Shown in pieces: positions 27,697-36,312 of a stretch of DNA of 64,000 bases. A model generated the notes under the pieces. That model saw only the letters and a list, made by a program, of their open reading frames with translations. It was not told where the DNA came from and did not search any database. The first letter of the stretch is position 1, and every line of letters starts with the position of its first letter. The position numbers were made by a program, and so were the translations under genes. This DNA is from Chitinophagales bacterium (GTDB lineage: Bacteria > Bacteroidota > Bacteroidia > Chitinophagales > Chitinophagaceae), in assembly GCA_020636505.1 (NCBI GenBank), contig JACJXR010000007.1:102351-166350 (forward strand), read 5' to 3'.

Positions 27697-28770
27697 ATGA
27701 TCAACCAAAAAGCAAATCACCGATTTGATAAGGGCAGAGGAGCGCAATTCAACCCCAAGAACAAATACCTCGTCAACGAGTATGTGCAAGAGCATGTGGA
27801 AGGTATAGACGATTGGGAAATGGAGAAGCGCGAAACGGAATACATATTCGACGACAGCCGCACGATAGTCAACAAAGTCACCAGTCCCGATGTGGGCATG
27901 ATGTTCAGCGCCAATCCTTATCAGGGTTGTGAGCACGGTTGTATATATTGCTATGCCCGTAACTCGCATGAATACTGGGGGTACAGCGCAGGTGTTGATT
28001 TTGAGAGTAGGATAGTGGTTAAGAGAAATGCACCTGCATTGTTGAAGAAATTCTTTGAGAACAAAAACTGGACACCCGCTCCTATATCCCTATCAGGAAA
28101 CACCGATTGCTACCAACCCATCGAACGTAGAATGCGCATCACTCGCAAGATGTTGGAGATATGCTTGGAATATCGCAATCCCGTGGGTGTGCTCACGAAG
28201 AACGCACTCGTGTTGCGTGACCTTGATATACTGCAAGAGTTGAACAAGCACAATTTGGTAAGTGTATTCAGCTCTATCACATCGTTGGACGAAGACCTGC
28301 GTCGTGTGTTGGAGCCTCGTACCGCATCATACAAATCACGATTGAAGGTAGTGGAACACTTATCAAAAGCAGGTATCCCGACAGGTATTATGAATGCACC
28401 CATCATACCCGGACTGAACGATAACCATATGCACGATGTACTGAAAGCGGCATCGGAAGCAGGTGCCAAAAGAGCAGGGTATACCGTTGTAAGGCTCAAT
28501 GGGGCTATAGGACCGATATTTCACGATTGGTTACATAAAGCGTTCCCCGACCGTGCGGAAAAAGTATGGAACCTTATAAGTGATTGCCATGAAGGGAAAG
28601 TAAACGATAGCCGTTGGGGCAACCGTATAGTAGGCGACGGTAAGTTCGCAGAGCTTATCAAAACACAGTTTCAATTGTATTGCAATAAGTTTGGGTTAAA
28701 TAAAGAGTCCGTACCGCTGAATACACATGCATTTCGCAGAATGAAGAATGGACAGTTGCCTTTGTTTTAA
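27697..28770 (+). CDS. PA0069/SplB-like radical SAM protein
   Basis: 357 residues with the 4Fe-4S motif CxxxCxxC at C78, C82 and C85 (CEHGCIYCYARNSHEYWG), the pattern of spore photoproduct lyase relatives (PA0069/Rv2578c family), and a radical SAM barrel after it (VLTKNALVLRDLDIL, GIPTGIMNAPIIPGLND). The reaction is unproven in this family; a lesion-reversal role is inferred from similarity to spore photoproduct lyase and from its place 24 bp behind a translesion polymerase gene. Confidence 0.85.
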   Translation: MINQKANHRFDKGRGAQFNPKNKYLVNEYVQEHVEGIDDWEMEKRETEYIFDDSRTIVNKVTSPDVGMMFSANPYQGCEHGCIYCYARNSHEYWGYSAGVDFESRIVVKRNAPALLKKFFENKNWTPAPISLSGNTDCYQPIERRMRITRKMLEICLEYRNPVGVLTKNALVLRDLDILQELNKHNLVSVFSSITSLDEDLRRVLEPRTASYKSRLKVVEHLSKAGIPTGIMNAPIIPGLNDNHMHDVLKAASEAGAKRAGYTVVRLNGAIGPIFHDWLHKAFPDRAEKVWNLISDCHEGKVNDSRWGNRIVGDGKFAELIKTQFQLYCNKFGLNKESVPLNTHAFRRMKNGQLPLF

Positions 28771-28800
28771 TAAATTGCATGCCATAAAAACATCAAAAAA

Positions 28801-29316
28801 ATGACGACCGTACAACTACTCATCGATGAACTGAAATACGAATCCACAAACACAAGGAAGCTATTGGAATGTGTACCTGAAGGAAACGGAGATTGGCAAC
28901 CGCATGAAAAATCATTTCCGCTGAAGAGAATTGCAGGTCATGTTGCCGAAATACCGGGCTGGGTGTATCACATCATTAAGTTGGATGAGTTCGACTTGCG
29001 TAAGAATAATTTCGAGCGTTTCATGTTCGAAAGCAAAGAGCAATTGATGAGCGAGTTCGAACGAAAATTGCAAGAGGCGGAAAATATTTTGAGCGAAACA
29101 ACGGACGAACAACTGCAAGAAAAATGGACCTTCATGGTAGGGGGTGATATTATATCGAATGATACTCGCTACAACGAATTGAGAAAGTGGGCTTTTAACC
29201 ACTTGGTACACCACAGAGCACAATTGGGTGTTTACCTACGATTGTTGGACATACCTATTCCCGGTATGTACGGACCTTCTGCAGATGACCGTATCAGGAT
29301 GGAAGCTAAGAAGTAA
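28801..29316 (+). CDS. DinB family protein (four-helix metal-binding fold)
   Basis: 171 residues. The DinB/YfiT-like fold is indicated by three histidine-bearing helices: RIAGHVAEIPGWVYHI (about residue 45), and FNHLVHHRAQLGVYLRLL near residue 140. DinB proteins bind a metal and some are thiol transferases; B. subtilis dinB is DNA-damage inducible. It follows the radical SAM gene by 30 bp on the same strand, so it probably belongs to the same transcript. Confidence 0.85.
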   Translation: MTTVQLLIDELKYESTNTRKLLECVPEGNGDWQPHEKSFPLKRIAGHVAEIPGWVYHIIKLDEFDLRKNNFERFMFESKEQLMSEFERKLQEAENILSETTDEQLQEKWTFMVGGDIISNDTRYNELRKWAFNHLVHHRAQLGVYLRLLDIPIPGMYGPSADDRIRMEAKK

Positions 29317-29319
29317 GTT

Positions 29320-31125
29320 TTACGCATCAGGCACATGTATTGTTACCACGGTTCCATTGCCTACTGAACTGTCCCACTCAATGGTGCCTTTCAGATAGTT
29401 GATACGGGTTTGTAGGTTTTGCAAACCGATGCCGTCTTTGCGTTTGGCTTCTTTTATGTCAAAGCCTTTACCGTTATCTTCAATGGTAACGCTGATACCG
29501 TCTTCATCTTTTATAAGCGTTATGTCAAGCGTGTTGGCTCCGGCATGTTTGATAACGTTGTTTACACATTCCTGCACCACACGATACAGTACCGTTTCTA
29601 TATTCGATGGCAGCCTGTCATTCAACCCTTCGGTGTATAGATTCACTTTCAAAACTTTACTGTCAATCTTATTCAAAAACTCTTTTACAGCTGTAGCCAA
29701 TCCCGATTTCAATAGTGCGTTAGGCATGATGTTGTGCGATACTACTCTCACCTCTGCACATCCTTCATCTACCAATGCCATCACTTTCTCGAATGCCAAC
29801 TTTTGTTCTTCGTCTTTGAAGGGTATATCACTGCTTATGGCGGACAGGTTCATTTTTGCAGCGCTCATGGTTTGCCCCACACCATCATGTAAGTCTCCTG
29901 CTATGCGTTTGCGCTCTCTTTCTTCTGCCTCTATTACTGCTTGTGTGGCCAACTCTTGCTGTTTGATGATCTCTTTCTGCAGCCTGTCTTGTTGACGCAA
30001 TCTATATCGTCTGTAATAGGAGTATCCAAGAAGAACCAGTAGCAGCAACAATCCTGATACTCCGTAAATGATGGTATTCTTCTTATCCAACTCAGCATTT
30101 TGTAAGGCTATTTGTTGCTCTTTTTTTTCTGTCTCGTACTTCGTCTGCAGTTCTGATATTTGTTTGGAGGTCTCTTCATTCAGTAGAGAATCTTTAAGCG
30201 CCGTGGCTGCTCTTATATGTTTGATGGCACTCTTTGTATCACCGAGGCTTTCTTCTATGCTCGACCTGACAGTAAGTATATCTATCCTTTCTCGTAACAA
30301 TTCTTCTCCTTCAGACAGCATATCCGCCGTGTCGATATGAGCAAGTGCTTTCTTGTAATTTCCAAGTACATTATGTGTTCTTCCAAGCTGCATATGGGAT
30401 AAGGCCAATCCGTATTTGTCTCCGCTTTGCCTATCGTAATACAAACACTTTTCAAACATGACCAACGCCGAATCGTATTTCTTATCGGCGAAATACACAT
30501 CAGCAATGTTGGCAAGAGCAACCACCATCGCACCTGCGTTGTTCGTTTTTTCGGCATAATACATGGCGCTGTCATAGCTCATCATTGCAGAGTCGCGATG
30601 CCCAATCTCATTGTAGATGGTCCCCATGTTGTTATAGGTGAATGATACCGCATGACCCAATCCTATCTTTTTGGACAACTCGTTGGACCTGCGATAATAG
30701 GGTAGTGCTTCATTCCAACGTTTCATATTCTTGTAAAGTATCCCCAAGTCGTTGTTGGTGACAGCAAGGCCATACTCGTCTTTAAGTCGCTCTTTTATGC
30801 CAAGGGCTTTCAAGTGATATTTCAGTGCCTCTTCGTAATTGCCTTTGTATTTCTCAATAGCTCCCAATACGGATAGCGACTCCGCAAGCATCTTTTCGTT
30901 GTTGTCACGCTTGGCATGTTCAACGGCTTTGTTGCAATACATCGCACTGCTGTCGTTGGATACTCGCAGGTAGTTCTTCCCAAGGAAATAATATATATAT
31001 GCTTTGCTTGTGTCGTTAGCGTTTTTCAAAGAGCCCAACAAGCTGTCGATTTTTGCTCGTTGCGCCTGTGCTGTATTGGCAATCAATAAGCCTACCAAAC
31101 ACAAATATGTAAGTATGCGTGTCAT
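29320..31125 (-). CDS. TPR-repeat sensor histidine kinase (HisKA_3, NarL-type)
   Basis: 601 residues: signal peptide (ending NTAQAQ), about six to seven TPR units in the periplasm (about residues 30-310), a coiled coil, one membrane helix (about 355-375, IYGVSGLLLLLVLLGYSYY), a second coiled coil, the HisKA_3 phosphoacceptor region (RKRIAGDLHDGVGQTMSA, His near 412) and a HATPase_c domain (VVQECVNNVIKHAG; GKGFDI; DGIGLQNL). Partner regulators are LuxR/NarL-type, but none lies next to it, so it is an orphan kinase here. Start at MTRILTYL; two codons upstream is also possible. Confidence 0.9.
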   Translation of the reverse strand: MTRILTYLCLVGLLIANTAQAQRAKIDSLLGSLKNANDTSKAYIYYFLGKNYLRVSNDSSAMYCNKAVEHAKRDNNEKMLAESLSVLGAIEKYKGNYEEALKYHLKALGIKERLKDEYGLAVTNNDLGILYKNMKRWNEALPYYRRSNELSKKIGLGHAVSFTYNNMGTIYNEIGHRDSAMMSYDSAMYYAEKTNNAGAMVVALANIADVYFADKKYDSALVMFEKCLYYDRQSGDKYGLALSHMQLGRTHNVLGNYKKALAHIDTADMLSEGEELLRERIDILTVRSSIEESLGDTKSAIKHIRAATALKDSLLNEETSKQISELQTKYETEKKEQQIALQNAELDKKNTIIYGVSGLLLLLVLLGYSYYRRYRLRQQDRLQKEIIKQQELATQAVIEAEERERKRIAGDLHDGVGQTMSAAKMNLSAISSDIPFKDEEQKLAFEKVMALVDEGCAEVRVVSHNIMPNALLKSGLATAVKEFLNKIDSKVLKVNLYTEGLNDRLPSNIETVLYRVVQECVNNVIKHAGANTLDITLIKDEDGISVTIEDNGKGFDIKEAKRKDGIGLQNLQTRINYLKGTIEWDSSVGNGTVVTIHVPDA

Positions 31126-31172
31126 AAACAAGGGATAACTAGCACTAATATAATATATCCCTTATTTGTATG

Positions 31173-31526
31173 CTACTTCATGATGCCGAGGTGTGTCTGC
31201 TTGAATCCTGTGAAATACTTCAATCCGTAGCCGAATATCCTGTCCATGGAAGCATGTCCAAACAGTATAACTCCTGTCAGTAACAAGTAGTCGTTATGTA
31301 GCATAAGTCCTGTTAATGCAATAACTATAGCTACTGCTTTATGATGAAATATGTTGTATATAACAGCTCCAACGGACTTATTGATTGAGTATCCAACCAT
31401 TCCTATATCAGGTGCGAGGTAGAGGAGTATGTATACCCACCAACTGAATTGTAGGTCTATTTGTGACAGTAAAAAGATAGATAAGCCAAACATGGCGACC
31501 TCTTCAAGTTTCAATATCTGTTTCAT
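31173..31526 (-). CDS. DUF4260 integral membrane protein
   Basis: 117 residues with three to four hydrophobic helices and the DUF4260 signatures YLAPDIGMVGY, YNIFHHKAVAI and GHASMDRIFGYGLKY. Function unknown. It follows the Crp/Fnr gene by 68 bp on the same strand and may be cotranscribed with it, a common pairing. Start MKQILKLEEVAM preferred over an in-frame ATG 16 codons earlier. Confidence 0.8.
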   Translation of the reverse strand: MKQILKLEEVAMFGLSIFLLSQIDLQFSWWVYILLYLAPDIGMVGYSINKSVGAVIYNIFHHKAVAIVIALTGLMLHNDYLLLTGVILFGHASMDRIFGYGLKYFTGFKQTHLGIMK

Positions 31527-31594
31527 TGTATCTGTTTTTGTTGATACAAAGGTGCTGCGAATATCGTCTGTCAAAATTGATATATGTCAAGAAA

Positions 31595-32164
31595 TCAGCC
31601 CAGTTGCTTTTTGCGTATACGACTGAATGTTTCGGGAGTCATTCCCAACATAGAGGAGAGGTATTGTAGCGGCACTTGATTGAACAGTTCTGGTTGTTGT
31701 TCCATCAGTTGGTTGTAGCGTTCTTCCGCCGTCATGAACAAGTGACGATTGACACGTTCTTCAAGTATGATAAAGCACTTGGCGATAAACAGTTTTTCGA
31801 GTTGGAGCCATTCAGGAACCACGTCTATCAATTGATTGTAACTGTCTTTCTCAATGGTGTATAGTTCACAGTCTGTAAGTGTTTGCAAATTCCATCGGGC
31901 AGGTGTGTTGAAAGTAAAGCTGGCAAGGTCTGTTACGAAATATCCTTGAGTGGATATCCATTGAGTCACCTCTTTATCCTCTATATTGGTGTATATCCTT
32001 ACCAGTCCCGATTTGATGAATGACAATTGATTGCACTGCCTACCTTGTTTCAAAAGAAAGTCTCCTTTATTTACCTGACGTGGCACAAACCTTGAAGCTA
32101 TTTCATACAACAGCTCATCGTTAACGTCGAAGAAGTTCTTTATGTATAGTTGCAGGTCCGTCAT
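31595..32164 (-). CDS. Crp/Fnr family transcriptional regulator
   Basis: 189 residues: an N-terminal cyclic-nucleotide-binding-like domain (about residues 25-115; KGDFLLKQGRQCNQLSFIKSG) and a short C-terminal winged helix (about 140-189; VPLQYLSSMLGMTPETFSRIRK). No Fe-S cysteine cluster as in Fnr. This type is numerous in Bacteroidota; the ligand is usually unknown. It probably regulates the adjacent DUF4260 gene. Confidence 0.85.
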   Translation of the reverse strand: MTDLQLYIKNFFDVNDELLYEIASRFVPRQVNKGDFLLKQGRQCNQLSFIKSGLVRIYTNIEDKEVTQWISTQGYFVTDLASFTFNTPARWNLQTLTDCELYTIEKDSYNQLIDVVPEWLQLEKLFIAKCFIILEERVNRHLFMTAEERYNQLMEQQPELFNQVPLQYLSSMLGMTPETFSRIRKKQLG

Positions 32165-32169
32165 AAATT

Positions 32170-32192
32170 AAAAAAGCCCCGCATTTGCGGGG
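32170..32192 (-). terminator. Terminator of trxB
   Basis: Perfect stem gccccgca / tgcggggc (32176-32192). On the minus strand it is followed by a T run (32170-32175). Confidence 0.9.
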
Positions 32193-32198
32193 CGTATA

Positions 32199-33164
32199 TT
32201 AATGATTTGCAGCTTGTGCTTGCTGTGCATGTTCCAGCTCACCGATATATCGTTCTGCATCCAGTGCGGCCATACAGCCACTGCCTGCTGCCGTCACAGC
32301 CTGACGATATATTTTATCCTGTACGTCACCACATGCGAACACACCTTCAATATTTGTCTTGGATGTGCCAGGAGTGGTTTTAATGTATCCCGCATCATCC
32401 ATATCCAATACTCCTTTGAAAAGGTCGGAGTTAGGTTTGTGACCAATGGCCACAAAGAATGCTCCTATAGGTATGGTTGTTTCTTCGTTGGTTTGGTTGT
32501 TGGTGATGGTTACTGCTTCCACCTTCTTATCACCGATCACTTCTTTGGTTTCGGAATTCCAGTACACCTTGATGTTCTTGGTATTCATCACACGCTCTTG
32601 CATGATCTTACTGGCTCGCATTTCATCACGACGAACGATCATGTGTACTGTAGAGCATAGGTTGGATAGATACAATGCCTCCTCGGCAGCAGTATCGCCT
32701 GCACCTACGATAGCCACTTCTTGTCCTTTGAAGAAGAAACCGTCACATACAGCACAAGCAGATACACCGTGTCCGTTCAAGCGTTGTTCTGATTCTATGT
32801 TCAGCCATTTTGCGGAAGCACCGGTTGCTATGATAAGCGCATCGGCTTCTATCCACTTTTCTTCGTCTATTTCTACTTTGTATGGTTTTGCACTCAGGTC
32901 TACTTTTGTAGCCATTCCCCAACGAATGTCTGCACCCATTCGTGATGCTTGCTTTTCAAAGTCGAGCATCATTTGAGGCCCCATGATACCGTCAGGGTAT
33001 CCCGGATAGTTCTCTACATCTGTGGTAATAGTCAATTGACCACCCGGTTGTATTCCTTGATACAATACAGGATGCAGGTTAGCCCTCGACGCATATATTG
33101 CTGCCGTATATCCCGCAGGACCGGAGCCTATGATAAGACATTTTACTTTTTCTGTTTCAGCCAT
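32199..33164 (-). CDS. trxB: Thioredoxin-disulfide reductase
   Basis: 321-residue FAD/NADPH flavoenzyme that reduces thioredoxin. The N-terminal FAD motif GSGPAGYTAAIYASR (about residues 13-27), redox site CAVC (near 137-140), NADPH motif GAGDTAAEEAL (near 154) and C-terminal FACGDVQDKIYRQ are all intact. It has its own terminator. The C-terminal tail (GELEHAQQAQAANH) is normal. Confidence 0.97.
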   Translation of the reverse strand: MAETEKVKCLIIGSGPAGYTAAIYASRANLHPVLYQGIQPGGQLTITTDVENYPGYPDGIMGPQMMLDFEKQASRMGADIRWGMATKVDLSAKPYKVEIDEEKWIEADALIIATGASAKWLNIESEQRLNGHGVSACAVCDGFFFKGQEVAIVGAGDTAAEEALYLSNLCSTVHMIVRRDEMRASKIMQERVMNTKNIKVYWNSETKEVIGDKKVEAVTITNNQTNEETTIPIGAFFVAIGHKPNSDLFKGVLDMDDAGYIKTTPGTSKTNIEGVFACGDVQDKIYRQAVTAAGSGCMAALDAERYIGELEHAQQAQAANH

Positions 33165-33237
33165 ATTTCAATCTGTTGTGGCTGCAAAAATGCGAAAAAA
33201 ATCGGAGGTCTGGGGCTATACCTATATAGATAAAAAT

Positions 33238-34179
33238 CTATTTTGCGATGAGCGTATCGTAAATGGCGCCATATCCCGCCCAAATCCCTAAAGCACCGTT
33301 GCTTATATTGGATTTTACCTGTATGGGTGTGGCAAATGGGCTGCCCAAAGTACCCAGAGCATATTCGTAGGTATTCCAGAAATCGTAGACGTTTTTGTCA
33401 ATGGCTGTCCACTTGAACAGTACCGTATCTCCCACATAACATACTCCTAATGAGTCGAACCTTGTTGTTGTGGAACGGGGCTCAGCCAATGGAAGCTCTG
33501 TTTTGAATTGTTTGCCATTGATTATCTCATCGTTGAATACGGAGTTAAGGGCAGGGTAGAGTGGCTCACTGTTGCGCTGTGTGTAATACCTCATGCAGTT
33601 GCCGGGTGTATCCGGGTCTTTGAAAAATACTTCTAACGTGCGAGAGTTGGGTATAATATCCGGTCTGTCAGGTACTTTGGTTATTACTGAATCCAGCGGT
33701 GTTGGTGTAGGTATTTTTGTGTGCGACTCATAGGTTTTGCCCTGATAAATAACCGTCAGCTTGTACATCTTCTCAAACTCGCCCAGTATCAGTGAGTCCA
33801 ATGGAGGTATGGTTGGGTTGCGGAGGTCTACAACACCATAATAGTAGAACTTGTTGGCTCCGTTGAAACCTGTATCGAGTGAGTATTCCTTTAAACGTAT
33901 TGTCTTAATACCATCGCTGACATACACTTCCGCTCCATGAACGGCACTGTTCTCTAGTGTGGTCAAGTCTATCTTTTGGAAGTACCCAATGGATGTGGAT
34001 AGTAACACAAATGGAGGATAACCGTTCTCTATACCACCTTCCACCACCAATTTAGGGTCTCCTGTCTTTAGGTTTATATCCACCTCCTTCTCGCAAGACA
34101 AAAGAAAGAACAGGGACAAAACAAAAGCAGCAACACCTGAAATGAGACCGGTACTGCTGCTTCCTAAATTATATCGCAT
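33238..34179 (-). CDS. DUF4249 lipoprotein
   Basis: 313 residues with lipobox LLSC near residue 29 followed by EKEVDINL, the usual start of DUF4249 proteins. The conserved KLVVEGGIENGYPPFVLLSTS stretch follows, and the rest is beta-rich. DUF4249 lipoproteins normally sit beside a TonB-dependent receptor and are thought to cap it at the cell surface; here no receptor gene is near, so it is an orphan. Confidence 0.85.
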   Translation of the reverse strand: MRYNLGSSSTGLISGVAAFVLSLFFLLSCEKEVDINLKTGDPKLVVEGGIENGYPPFVLLSTSIGYFQKIDLTTLENSAVHGAEVYVSDGIKTIRLKEYSLDTGFNGANKFYYYGVVDLRNPTIPPLDSLILGEFEKMYKLTVIYQGKTYESHTKIPTPTPLDSVITKVPDRPDIIPNSRTLEVFFKDPDTPGNCMRYYTQRNSEPLYPALNSVFNDEIINGKQFKTELPLAEPRSTTTRFDSLGVCYVGDTVLFKWTAIDKNVYDFWNTYEYALGTLGSPFATPIQVKSNISNGALGIWAGYGAIYDTLIAK

Positions 34180-34239
34180 ATATATTGTTGTTCCTGATGA
34201 CTATGAACTACAATATTAAGGGAAAAATGTTTGCCGACT

Positions 34240-35010
34240 TTAGTTGCCGTACACATATTCTCCGTCGGGAGTATACATAACAGGCATTATCCTATGGTTG
34301 CGTTCAAAGTAATCGTACTGATACTTCAAATTCACCCAGAAACGTTGCTTCTCGTCTTCTTGTCCGTACTCACGGCCTAAGAAGTTGAGTGCTGAGCGTG
34401 TAAACCTTGTAGGGTATATGTGGACAGGTATATATATCTGACCCGCAAGTTTGGCATTAAGACATACTATATACAGCTCTTGAATGATATTGTTGGTCAT
34501 TGGCAAGCAACCTATCGTTTGGCAACCGCCGTGTATATATATATCACCACCCGGTCTTACTTTATCTTGTGCAAGAAGCTTGTCGGAGTAGTTCGGATAA
34601 TTGATAAGCATAGACAGGTAATAGTCGCTACGTGGGTTGAACTCTTCTATGAAGTAGAAGCCTTCGGGTACTTGCCTGTCACCTTCCCACCTTTTGGGAC
34701 CAAGTATGCCCGACAATGCACATATTCTGTAATTCTTTACAAGAGTGTATTCGTCTGTACTGTTGTCACGTCCCCAAAGTTCCAATTCGTTTTGTGCTTT
34801 GAAAGATCGAATGAATATATCCTTCGGAGGATACGATAGTCCTTTTGAACGAAACATTCTGCCAAGGCTGTCGTTGAATTTTGCGTATGCTCCCGAAACT
34901 CTGTCAAATGAAAATTGGAAGTTCCTGAATGTCTTCAGGTCGTCTTGAGCAAATGTCACGGTACTCAAAAGCAGTGCCGTAGTAAGTATTCCGGTTAGTT
35001 TTTTGAACAT
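34240..35010 (-). CDS. L,D-transpeptidase family protein (YkuD-type, ErfK-like)
   Basis: 256 residues, secreted (signal peptide ending TFAQ). The YkuD catalytic motif is present as IHGGCQTIGCLPM (about residues 162-174), the second cysteine being the nucleophile, preceded by the EGFYFIEEFNPRS segment. The family cross-links peptidoglycan (3-3 links) or attaches proteins; this clade (murein L,D-transpeptidase) is widespread in Bacteroidota. A -7 box lies 53 bp upstream of the start. Confidence 0.85.
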   Translation of the reverse strand: MFKKLTGILTTALLLSTVTFAQDDLKTFRNFQFSFDRVSGAYAKFNDSLGRMFRSKGLSYPPKDIFIRSFKAQNELELWGRDNSTDEYTLVKNYRICALSGILGPKRWEGDRQVPEGFYFIEEFNPRSDYYLSMLINYPNYSDKLLAQDKVRPGGDIYIHGGCQTIGCLPMTNNIIQELYIVCLNAKLAGQIYIPVHIYPTRFTRSALNFLGREYGQEDEKQRFWVNLKYQYDYFERNHRIMPVMYTPDGEYVYGN

Positions 35011-35062
35011 ATGTTATTTATTCCCTATAGTAAAGCAGAAGAGCTATTGTATGTATCTTCTG

Positions 35063-35070
35063 CAAATATA
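35063..35070 (-). promoter_or_regulatory. -7 box (TATATTTG) of the L,D-transpeptidase gene
   Basis: Perfect TAnnTTTG on the minus strand, 52 bp upstream of the ATG. Confidence 0.5.
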
Positions 35071-35105
35071 ATCCGAATTTCGGGTGATAAATAAGAATAT
35101 ACGGC

Positions 35106-35132
35106 ACAAAAAATGGGGCTTAACGCCCCATT
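35106..35132 (-). terminator. Terminator of the hmgA-hppD operon
   Basis: Stem aatggggc / gccccatt (35112-35132), followed on the minus strand by T residues. It lies 20 bp after the hppD stop. Confidence 0.85.
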
Positions 35133-35152
35133 AACAATATTAAAAATATTTA

Positions 35153-36280
35153 TTATAGATTTCCTCTTCTTTCTTGCTCGCGCTCAATTGATTCGAACAA
35201 AGCTTTGAAGTTGCCGGCACCGAAACTTTGAGCACCTTTCCTTTGGATGATCTCAAAGAAAAGAGTTGGTCTGTCTTCAATTGGCTTGGTGAATATTTGA
35301 AGCAGATAACCTTCCTCGTCTCTATCCACCAATATTTTCAACTTCTGAAGTGCAGCCACTTCTTCATCTATTTCACCCACTCTATCCAATAGGTCTTCGT
35401 AATAAGTATCAGGAGTATCAAGGAACTCGATACCGCGTGCGGTAAGCTCTTTAACTGTAGAAAGAATGTCGTTTGTGGCTACAGCAATGTGCTGTACACC
35501 TTCTCCTTCGTAGAAATCAAGATATTCTTCTATCTGAGACTTCTTTTTACCTTCGGCAGGCTCGTTTATCGGAAATTTCACATAACCGTTACCGTTACTC
35601 ATCACCTTACTCATAAGGGCAGAGTATTCGGTTGTGATTTGCTTGTCGTCGAATGTCAAGATGTTGGCAAAGCCCATCACATCTTCATACCACTGAACGG
35701 TTTCGTTCATACGTCCCCAACCTACGTTACCTACGCAGTGATCGACATATAACAGTCCAACACTAGATGGATTGTAGTTACTTTCCCATTTTTCATAACC
35801 CGGCATGAACGGTCCGTTGTAGTTCTTACGTTCTACAAACATGTGGATGGTTTCACCGTATGTATAGATACCTGACAAACGAACTTCACCATGCTCATCT
35901 GTCAATGTCTTAGGCTCCATATATGGTTTAGCACCACGCTTGGTTGTTTCTTCAAAAGACTTATAGGCATCGTCCACCCAAAGAGCCAATATTTTAACAC
36001 CGTCACCGTGCTTTTTGATATGCTCTGCTATATGATGATCGGAGTGCATCGGAGTGGTCAATACAAGGCGTATTTTGTCTTGTACTAACACATAAGAAGC
36101 TCTGTCTTTCACACCTGTTTCAGGTCCTGCATATGCCAGCGACTGAAAACCAAATGCGGTTTTGTAGAAATGTGCCGCTTGCTTGGCGTTACCTACATAC
36201 AGTTCTATGTAGTCGGTTCCGTTTATCGGCAAAAAGTCTTGCGCATTTGCCATTTTCTGACTTGCTGTTTGAGTTTCCAT
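35153..36280 (-). CDS. hppD: 4-hydroxyphenylpyruvate dioxygenase
   Basis: 375-residue Fe(II) dioxygenase of tyrosine catabolism that converts 4-hydroxyphenylpyruvate to homogentisate. Two VOC domains; the iron ligands are visible in YVDHCVGNV (near residue 180), GVQHIAVATNDI (near 260) and LFFEIIQRKG (near 345). Intact and of normal length. It lies 32 bp behind hmgA, whose enzyme uses its product, so the two act in sequence. No fumarylacetoacetase gene is in the window. Confidence 0.96.
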   Translation of the reverse strand: METQTASQKMANAQDFLPINGTDYIELYVGNAKQAAHFYKTAFGFQSLAYAGPETGVKDRASYVLVQDKIRLVLTTPMHSDHHIAEHIKKHGDGVKILALWVDDAYKSFEETTKRGAKPYMEPKTLTDEHGEVRLSGIYTYGETIHMFVERKNYNGPFMPGYEKWESNYNPSSVGLLYVDHCVGNVGWGRMNETVQWYEDVMGFANILTFDDKQITTEYSALMSKVMSNGNGYVKFPINEPAEGKKKSQIEEYLDFYEGEGVQHIAVATNDILSTVKELTARGIEFLDTPDTYYEDLLDRVGEIDEEVAALQKLKILVDRDEEGYLLQIFTKPIEDRPTLFFEIIQRKGAQSFGAGNFKALFESIEREQERRGNL

Positions 36281-36312
36281 ATCTCTTTATCTTTTCAAAA
36301 GTTTCTAAAATA

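Noticed and set aside
33238..34179. DUF4249 gene as part of a polysaccharide-utilisation locus
   Set aside because: No SusC/SusD, receptor or glycosidase gene is adjacent.
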